Shown piece by piece: positions 1 through 3,448 of a DNA stretch of 5,115 nucleotides. Below the pieces are notes generated by a model. That model saw nothing but the letters and a program-made list of their open reading frames with translations, was not told the origin of the DNA and did not search any database. Position 1 is the first letter of the stretch. Every line of letters begins with the position of its first letter. Source of the DNA: Bacillota bacterium (GTDB lineage: Bacteria; Bacillota; Clostridia; Christensenellales; Aristaeellaceae); the NCBI GenBank assembly GCA_009787135.1, contig WRGP01000097.1, forward strand, positions 1 through 5,115, in the 5' to 3' direction. The position numbers were made by a program, and so were the translations under genes.

Positions 1-2
1 CC

Positions 3-551
3 GGCGTCGCGGACGCGCAGACGCAGGCGCTGCTCTACGGCGGGCGGGCGCAGCCCGCGCCGGTGCCCACGCCTTTTGTGCCCGACTACCCCGGTGCGGG
101 CGCCATGGCGAATCCCCCGCGCGCGTCACAGGTGGTCTATGCCAACTGGGATCGGGAGATCAAGCCGGGCTACTCCGCCGGGCAGATCATCACGGTCTAT
201 GACTATAACGCCAGGCTTGCCTGGCAGCTTCGCCTCTACGCGCTCGGCGAGCATGCGGACAGCGAACCGCTTACGGCCCAAGATACGGAGATTATGTTCC
301 GCGCCTTTGGCCTGAAGAACACGTGGACGCCGCGCCCTGTTTGGGCCATCATGCCCGACGGCAGGGTCTATATGGCCAGCATCCATAACATGCCGCATTT
401 GACCAGCAGCATCAAGAATAACAACTTTGACGGGCATTTGTGTGTACACTTCCCGCGCGACATGAGCGCCGCGCAGGCTGTGGGGTCTTACGCGGTTACG
501 CATCAGAACTGCATTCTAAGCGGGTGGCAGGCTACGCAGGGGATGCGGTGA
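3..551 (+). CDS. Peptidoglycan-binding protein with L,D-transpeptidase-like C-terminal domain (5' partial)
   Basis: The reading frame is open from the left edge, so the N-terminus and start codon lie outside the window; 182 residues are visible. The first residues, GVADAQTQALLYG, match the end of a PG_binding_1 repeat, the cell-wall anchoring module. A Pro-rich linker follows (about residues 16-40), then a domain of about 140 residues. Near its end is a His-Cys-His cluster, DGHLCVHF (His145, Cys147, His149 of the visible part), preceded by MPH about 15 residues earlier. This spacing resembles the active site of YkuD-type L,D-transpeptidases (a His, then an HGC-like motif), and I infer a cysteine-dependent peptidoglycan-modifying enzyme acting outside the membrane. 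The motif is not the canonical SHGCIR, so the catalytic role is inference; cell-wall binding is firmer. The gene ends in TGA and is followed by a terminator at 611-637, so it is transcriptionally separate from the genes to its right. Confidence 0.75.
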   Translation, partial: GVADAQTQALLYGGRAQPAPVPTPFVPDYPGAGAMANPPRASQVVYANWDREIKPGYSAGQIITVYDYNARLAWQLRLYALGEHADSEPLTAQDTEIMFRAFGLKNTWTPRPVWAIMPDGRVYMASIHNMPHLTSSIKNNNFDGHLCVHFPRDMSAAQAVGSYAVTHQNCILSGWQATQGMR

Positions 552-610
552 CCGCCAATAGATGAACCCACACTTGGATGCGGGTGATGGTCAAGGGACT
601 GGGGCCCGGG

Positions 611-637
611 GCCCGGCGTGAACCTCGCTGGGCTTTT
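611..637 (+). terminator. Rho-independent terminator after the cell-wall gene
   Basis: An 8-bp GC-rich stem pairs GCCCGGCG (611-618) with CGCTGGGC (626-633), with one G-U pair. The loop is 7 nt and TTTT follows directly (634-637). It lies 60 nt after the upstream stop codon, the expected place for that gene's terminator. A self-complementary GGGCCCGGGGCCC tract just upstream (602-614) could form a competing fold. Confidence 0.75.
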
Positions 638-691
638 CCGCATTTGTGTTAAGGGCCCGTAAACAGTGAGAAAACTCAAGCCCATAAAGCA

Positions 692-720
692 TTTACAATT
701 GATAAATTCCGTGATATAGT
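692..720 (+). promoter_or_regulatory. Sigma-A-like promoter for the secreted-protein gene
   Basis: TTTACA (692-697) is separated by 17 nt from TATAGT (715-720), and the -10 box is preceded by TGA (712-714), which makes it an extended -10. Start is predicted near 727. It points at the gene beginning at 865, with no terminator in between. An alternative -35, TTGATA at 699-704, has the wrong spacing (10 nt) for this -10. Confidence 0.65.
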
Positions 721-723
721 AAA

Positions 724-748
724 ATTGTTTCTTGATAGAAATAACAAT
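724..748. promoter_or_regulatory. Imperfect dyad over the predicted transcription start (possible operator)
   Basis: ATTGTT (724-729) is the exact inverted complement of AACAAT (743-748), and TCT/AGA (730-732 / 737-739) extends the symmetry inward with a short asymmetry. Its position at the predicted +1 of the 692-720 promoter fits a repressor site, but A/T-rich DNA produces such dyads by chance, so this is weak. Confidence 0.25.
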
Positions 749-850
749 CGGCCTCTGCTCACATGTCCGCAAACGGAAGGATCACGGTAAAAAGGTTTCT
801 AAAAATGTGATGCTCTTCTTAGCGATATTTTTAAACTATGTCCTGGCCAC

Positions 851-856
851 GGAGGG
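851..856 (+). promoter_or_regulatory. Ribosome binding site that sets the start at 865
   Basis: GGAGGG at 851-856 lies 8 nt before ATG 865. It falls inside the longer reading frame that begins at ATG 838, which has no such site upstream. The MKK start of a signal peptide also begins at 865, so 865 rather than 838 is the start. Confidence 0.8.
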
Positions 857-864
857 CTTGCATA

Positions 865-1599
865 ATGAAAAAACTGACGGCCATTGTATTGAGTATTCTT
901 ACGGTATTCCCATTGGCGCGTTTCGCGATGGCGGAGACGATAGAAGATGACGGATGTTATTTCATACGATTCGTTGACCCCCAAACCAATAAACACAGCG
1001 TAATCATTCCCGAACTGCCCGTGACGCTGGAAGATTTGGCCGGCCGGCTTGCTTCCCGTGGTTTTGCGCTGTTCCTCCCGGCGGTTATGCCGGAGGGGTT
1101 TTCCGAAGACGCCCTGCCTACGGTTTATATTGTAGGTCCGGCTGCCGCGGAGGAGGATTTAGCCATTTTTCGGACGGGTGAACCGGATCACGTGGAAATT
1201 CTTGACGGCATCCGCCAAGAGTATTGGAAAATACCTTTTGAAGTATATGATGAGTTTACCGAGGCTAGGGTATACTATTTCTCGGAATTGGGCGAGAATT
1301 GGTTTGGAATCATCATGCGCGTTTTGCCGGCAAGTGATATACTCAGCTGGAATTGGGCGTCACAGCATAACCCTGATTACCCTAAAACCATGAATGGATT
1401 TTACTTGCAAACGCATGAAAGAGAAGGTGATGCCGAAACGGGGCCTTACCATTGGCGGCAAATCTATCTTTTTCAGCAGGAGGATTTAGAGCGGTACAAA
1501 GCGGGTGAGCAATGGTGTAAAGTTGTTTATGAGATTCTGTCGGATACTATGGATATGGATATATTGTTACAGGTGGCGGAAGGGTTGCGTAAAAGGTAG
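865..1599 (+). CDS. Secreted protein of unknown function with signal peptide
   Basis: I do not recognise this 244-residue protein with confidence. It starts with a classical signal peptide: MKK, a hydrophobic core of about residues 4-18, and an AMA cleavage site after residue 23. There is no lipobox cysteine, so it should be exported free rather than as a lipoprotein. The mature part has exactly two cysteines, Cys31 near its start and Cys218 near its end, which could form one disulfide outside the cell. It is rich in aromatic and acidic residues. The segment LPAVMPEGF (about 76-84) and the C-terminal amphipathic stretch ending LLQVAEGLRKR faintly recall the layout of DUF4367 domains of Bacillota surface or anti-sigma proteins; this is only a suggestion. 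The gene has its own promoter (692-720) and is more A/T-rich than the genes on either side (frequent TTT, ATA and TTA codons), consistent with later acquisition or weak expression. It has no clear terminator of its own. Confidence 0.75.
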   Translation: MKKLTAIVLSILTVFPLARFAMAETIEDDGCYFIRFVDPQTNKHSVIIPELPVTLEDLAGRLASRGFALFLPAVMPEGFSEDALPTVYIVGPAAAEEDLAIFRTGEPDHVEILDGIRQEYWKIPFEVYDEFTEARVYYFSELGENWFGIIMRVLPASDILSWNWASQHNPDYPKTMNGFYLQTHEREGDAETGPYHWRQIYLFQQEDLERYKAGEQWCKVVYEILSDTMDMDILLQVAEGLRKR

Positions 1600-1608
1600 G
1601 ATTTTAGC

Positions 1609-1698
1609 ATGGACGAGCTGCTGAAAGCTGCCGCAAATCACGCGCAAATCATCGTAAATCCATTTTTTATAAAGTTGACAAAACAACCAGCCCCATGA
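1609..1698 (+). CDS. Possible 29-residue ORF running into the str promoter (low confidence)
   Basis: ATG at 1609 opens a 29-codon frame ending in TGA at 1696-1698. An AAGGTAGG sequence overlapping the previous stop codon (about 1593-1600) stands 8 nt upstream as a fair ribosome binding site. The N-terminus MDELLKAAANH recalls the start of small YvrJ-family membrane peptides of Bacillota, but the hydrophobic segment expected after it is not there, and the frame continues through the -35 box of the str promoter. It may be the stump of a gene cut when this region was rearranged, a short translated peptide, or chance. Confidence 0.2.
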   Translation: MDELLKAAANHAQIIVNPFFIKLTKQPAP

Positions 1699-1704
1699 TA
1701 TGAT
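1675..1704 (+). promoter_or_regulatory. Strong sigma-A promoter of the str operon
   Basis: TTGACA (1675-1680, perfect consensus) is followed after 18 nt by TATGAT (1699-1704, one mismatch), with TGA (1696-1698) forming an extended -10. Start is predicted near 1711, giving a leader of only about 26 nt before GTG 1737. A second TTGACC lies at 1712-1717 with no matching -10. This is the best promoter in the window and fits a highly expressed ribosomal operon. Confidence 0.85.
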
Positions 1705-1736
1705 TAATAGGTTGACCATATAAGGAGGGGAATCGT

Positions 1737-1982
1737 GTGCAGGACGCGTTGAAGAGCGCGGACCGCCGCGCGGTGGGCGCGCGCCAAGTGCTCCGGGCCA
1801 TTGCCGCAAACGAGATCGCGCACGTGTTTATCGCGCGCGACGCCGATCCTTTTATCACCCGCCCCGTCATGGACGCGTGCGAGAAGCACGGCGTCCGCAT
1901 TACCGAGGTGGAATCCATGGCCGCGCTTGGCGCGGCTTGCGGCATCGACGTCAAGGCCAGTGTGGCCGGCGCGCTGAAGTAA
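1737..1982 (+). CDS. L7Ae/YbxF-type ribosomal or K-turn RNA-binding protein
   Basis: This 81-residue protein belongs to the L7Ae/L30e/S12e/Gadd45 family; the B. subtilis counterparts are YbxF and YlxQ, which bind kink-turn RNA, and YbxF sits directly before rpsL. Visible family marks are the strand with HVFIARDADPF (about 29-39), a Pro and Cys in the following helix, and the C-terminal LGAACGID (about 63-70), which matches the usual LGxACGIDVGAA except that Lys replaces the second Gly. The start is GTG at 1737: AAGGAGGGG (1722-1730) stands at correct distance, and the alternative GTG at 1735 is in another frame that stops at once. It is the first gene of the operon, 84 nt before rpsL and directly after the strong promoter. 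Its exact RNA partner cannot be read from the sequence. Confidence 0.88.
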   Translation: MQDALKSADRRAVGARQVLRAIAANEIAHVFIARDADPFITRPVMDACEKHGVRITEVESMAALGAACGIDVKASVAGALK

Positions 1983-1986
1983 TCCG

Positions 1987-2042
1987 CCATATCATCCCCG
2001 GATGGGTTGCCGGGGTCTTGATATACGGCCCCGCATAGGGCC
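1987..2042 (+). other. Two consecutive hairpins in the L7Ae-rpsL spacer
   Basis: The first hairpin pairs ATATCA (1989-1994) with TGATAT (2019-2024) and CCCCGG (1996-2001) with CCGGGG (2010-2015), with a small asymmetric internal loop and an 8-nt apical loop. The second pairs GGCCC (2027-2031) with GGGCC (2038-2042) around a 6-nt loop. Neither is followed by a U tract, so they are not terminators. They end 10 nt before the rpsL ribosome binding site (2053-2060) and could stabilise or process the mRNA or control rpsL translation. I saw no kink-turn signature in the internal loop. Confidence 0.5.
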
Positions 2043-2066
2043 AAAGCTTTCCGAGGAGGTGCTTCC

Positions 2067-2441
2067 ATGCCCACGATCAACCAGTTGATCCGCAAGGGAA
2101 GGGAGAAAGTCGAAAAAAAGTCGACTGCGCCGATATTGCAAAAATGCCCGCAGAGGCGCGGCGTTTGCTTGAGCGTGAAAACCACCACGCCCAAGAAGCC
2201 CAATTCCGCCCTGCGAAAGATCGCCCGTGTTCGCTTGACGAACCTGATCGAAGGCACTTGCTATATCCCGGGCATCGGCCACAACCTGCAGGAGCACAGC
2301 GTGGTGCTCATCCGCGGCGGCCGCGTTCGCGACCTGCCGGGCGTCCGCTACCACATCATCCGCGGCACGTTGGACGCCGCGGGCGTTGCCAAGCGGAACC
2401 AGGGCCGTTCTTTATACGGCGCCAAGAAGCCCAAGAAGTAA
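2067..2441 (+). CDS. rpsL: 30S ribosomal protein S12
   Basis: This is bacterial S12 at full length (124 residues), colinear with E. coli S12 without gaps. S12 sits at the decoding centre of the small subunit and takes part in tRNA selection. Seen directly: MPTINQLIRKGR start, CPQRRGVC (27-34), TTTPKKPNSALRK (39-51, with Lys43 and Lys44 intact), YIPGIGHNLQEHSVV (66-80) and DLPGVRYH (89-96, with Asp89, the residue modified by RimO in E. coli). Position 88 is Arg (codon CGC, 2328-2330), where most bacteria have Lys; K88R is a known streptomycin-resistance substitution in other species. Further departures are Leu35-Ser36, Leu60 where Gly is usual, and Gly63 where Val is usual. GAGGAGGT (2053-2060) lies 6 nt before ATG 2067. 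It is the second gene of the str operon. Confidence 0.98.
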   Translation: MPTINQLIRKGREKVEKKSTAPILQKCPQRRGVCLSVKTTTPKKPNSALRKIARVRLTNLIEGTCYIPGIGHNLQEHSVVLIRGGRVRDLPGVRYHIIRGTLDAAGVAKRNQGRSLYGAKKPKK

Positions 2442-2565
2442 GTGGTGTTCTGACAGGGCCGGGGCTTGGTATCGCCCTGGTAGAGCACTTGATTCGCTGC
2501 TTCGTAAGCGGTTTGTGCCATGAGGGCCTGTGCAAAGCGCGTGCTGTTTGGAACGACAGCCCGTG

Positions 2566-2596
2566 AATAATATTTTGGCGATGCTACAATATTATT
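2566..2596. repeat. Perfect 9-bp inverted repeat, A/T-only arms
   Basis: AATAATATT (2566-2574) is the exact inverted complement of AATATTATT (2588-2596), separated by 13 nt. It directly abuts the next dyad at 2597. A possible extended -10 box overlaps the right arm. It could be a DNA operator or an RNA hairpin. Confidence 0.55.
2582..2590 (+). promoter_or_regulatory. Possible extended -10 promoter for rpsG-fusA
   Basis: TGC followed by TACAAT gives an extended -10 with one mismatch from TATAAT. No good -35 hexamer stands 16-18 nt upstream. If used, transcription would begin near 2597, at the edge of the 19-bp palindrome, about 180 nt before rpsG. The evidence is moderate to weak. Confidence 0.35.
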
Positions 2597-2615
2597 GTTT
2601 TAACCAGGTTAAAAC
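2597..2615. repeat. Perfect 19-bp palindrome with one central base
   Basis: GTTTTAACC (2597-2605) and GGTTAAAAC (2607-2615) are exact inverted complements around a single A. As DNA this is a typical homodimer operator shape; as RNA it would be an 8-bp stem with a 3-nt loop. No U tract follows, so it is not a canonical terminator. Confidence 0.6.
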
Positions 2616-2775
2616 AGGCTTAGCCCATCGCCCCGTTCTTTTTCTGAGAATGCTGCTCAGGGAGGGACAGGCTACAGACAGTCGCAATATTCCCGTTCCA
2701 CGGTTTCCTTCCTGCATACGTTGTTTTGTGAGGATACGGAAAAGTGGCCGACTGCAAATCTAAGGAGGGTACGTT

Positions 2776-3246
2776 ATGCCCAGACGTGGATTTATCCCCA
2801 AGCGTGAAGTGCTGCCGGATCCCGTATACGGCACCACAGTCGTCACCAAGCTGATCAACCAGATCATGCTGGACGGCAAGCGCGGTGTGGCGCAGCGCGT
2901 GTGCTACGGTGCCTTTAGCATGGTCAAAGAAAAGTCCGGCAAGGATCCTCTGGATGTATTCCAGAACGCGATGAACAACATCCTGCCAACCCTGGAGGTG
3001 AAGGCCCGCCGTGTAGGCGGCGCCACCTATCAGGTCCCCATTGAAATCCGCCCCGAACGCCGTCAGACGCTGGCCTTGCGCTGGCTGGTTGATTTTTCCC
3101 GCAAACGCGGCGAGCGCACCATGCGCGAGCGGCTGGCCGCGGAGATACTCGACGCCGCCAACAACGCCGGCAACGCGGTCAAGCGTAAAGAAGAAATGCA
3201 CCGCATGGCGGAAGCGAACAAGGCGTTCGCCAACTATCGCTGGTAA
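2776..3246 (+). CDS. rpsG: 30S ribosomal protein S7
   Basis: This is a complete, ordinary bacterial S7 (156 residues, the usual length). S7 starts assembly of the 30S head by binding the 3' major domain of 16S rRNA and lies near the E site. Seen directly: MPRRGFIPKREVLPDPVYG at the start, the helix VVTKLINQIMLDGKRG (about 22-37), DVFQNAMNNILPTLEVKARRVGGATYQVP spread over about 60-88, RWLVDFSRKRGERTMRERLAAE (about 102-123), and the conserved C-terminus AEANKAFANYRW. AAGGAGG (2762-2768) is 7 nt before ATG 2776. Unlike S12 next door, I see no unusual residues at conserved positions. It stands 334 nt after rpsL and 202 nt before fusA, which is wide for genes of one operon. In E. coli S7 is the feedback repressor of the operon. 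Confidence 0.98.
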   Translation: MPRRGFIPKREVLPDPVYGTTVVTKLINQIMLDGKRGVAQRVCYGAFSMVKEKSGKDPLDVFQNAMNNILPTLEVKARRVGGATYQVPIEIRPERRQTLALRWLVDFSRKRGERTMRERLAAEILDAANNAGNAVKRKEEMHRMAEANKAFANYRW

Positions 3247-3262
3247 TCGCGGGCGGTAAGGC

Positions 3263-3331
3263 AGAGGGGCTGTTGCACAACGCGGATTGACCATCGTCAG
3301 TCCCTGTAGATCATGCGACAGCCCCTTTCTT
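3263..3331 (+). terminator. Terminator-like long hairpin between rpsG and fusA
   Basis: About 15 base pairs form between 3263-3277 (core AGGGGCTGTTGCA) and 3314-3328 (core TGCGACAGCCCCT), with two G-U pairs. Inside the 36-nt loop a second 7-bp hairpin forms (3284-3290 with 3297-3303). The right arm ends in TTTCTT, a short impure U tract. It lies 17 nt after the rpsG stop codon and so could partly terminate or attenuate transcription into fusA, or act as an RNA processing or stabilising element. The ends also resemble the terminal inverted repeats of small mobile elements, but no target duplication was seen. Confidence 0.5.
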
Positions 3332-3360
3332 GAGGGAAAAACCAAATATCCCCCCGGTCT

Positions 3361-3406
3361 GTCCCGCGCCCGTTTCCATAGGAAGGCCCGAGTTCGTGCC
3401 CGGGAC
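3361..3406 (+). other. Possible branched hairpin in the fusA leader
   Basis: GTCCCG (3361-3366) can pair with CGGGAC (3401-3406), enclosing a small TTTCC-ATA-GGAAG hairpin (3373-3385). An alternative hairpin, CCCG (3387-3390) with CGGG (3401-3404), uses the same right arm and ends shortly before a TTTT run (3413-3416). The two folds exclude each other, a layout seen in attenuators, but the stems are short and the region is GC-rich, so this is weak. No clear sigma-A promoter was found between 3330 and 3448. Confidence 0.25.
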
Positions 3407-3448
3407 GCTCCGTTTTCCCCCGCGCCCGCTTCATGAAAGGAGAACCGT

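Larger units (their letters stand above)
552..864. other. 313-nt intergenic region, A/T-rich in its second half
   Basis: No convincing gene lies here. The left part (552-640) is GC-rich and holds the terminator. From about 640 to 850 the base composition turns A/T-rich and holds a promoter (692-720), a dyad over the predicted transcription start (724-748), a tiny TCCG-CAAA-CGGA hairpin (766-777), and the ribosome binding site of the next gene (851-856). The predicted 5' leader is about 135-140 nt. No recognised riboswitch architecture was visible. Confidence 0.6.
2442..2775. other. 334-nt structured spacer between rpsL and rpsG
   Basis: This spacer is unusually long for an rpsL-rpsG junction and I find no credible gene in it. 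It contains a chain of inverted repeats: CAGGGC/GCCCTG (2454-2459 / 2474-2479), GCTGT/ACAGC (2543-2547 / 2556-2560), two abutting perfect 9-bp dyads (2566-2596 and 2597-2615), and CTGAG/CTCAG (2644-2648 / 2656-2660). A possible extended -10 (2582-2590) lies inside the first of the abutting dyads. It ends in the rpsG ribosome binding site AAGGAGG (2762-2768). In E. coli, S7 represses its own operon by binding the rpsL-rpsG intercistronic mRNA, so a regulatory role is plausible by analogy; the structure here is not visibly the E. coli one. Confidence 0.55.

Noticed and set aside
838..864. Earlier start ATG 838 for the secreted protein
   Set aside because: It would add nine residues before MKK, spoil the signal peptide and lacks a ribosome binding site; GGAGGG at 851-856 serves ATG 865.
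732..950. 72-codon + frame before and inside the secreted-protein gene
   Set aside because: No ribosome binding site, overlaps the signal peptide region in another frame; the frame at 865 explains the sequence better.
1989..2024. Kink-turn target for the L7Ae-like protein
   Set aside because: The internal loop (T against TCT) lacks the 3-nt bulge followed by tandem G-A pairs that defines a kink-turn.
2476..2492. tRNA-like string CCTGGTAGAGCACTTGA resembling a D-arm
   Set aside because: No complementary GCTC half of the D stem, no GTTCGA T-loop and no acceptor stem can be placed around it, so it is not a tRNA gene; chance or a distant remnant.
2144..2566. 140-codon + strand frame overlapping rpsL
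   Set aside because: Out-of-frame shadow of S12, Arg/Pro/His-rich composition and no ribosome binding site.
2530..2763. 77-codon + frame in the rpsL-rpsG spacer
   Set aside because: GTG start without a ribosome binding site, no recognisable composition or motif, and it crosses several inverted repeats; more likely non-coding.
2620..3345. 241-codon reading frame on the - strand
   Set aside because: It is opposite rpsG, which is unmistakable; the protein shows no family features and there is no ribosome binding site. It is a shadow of GC-rich codon structure.
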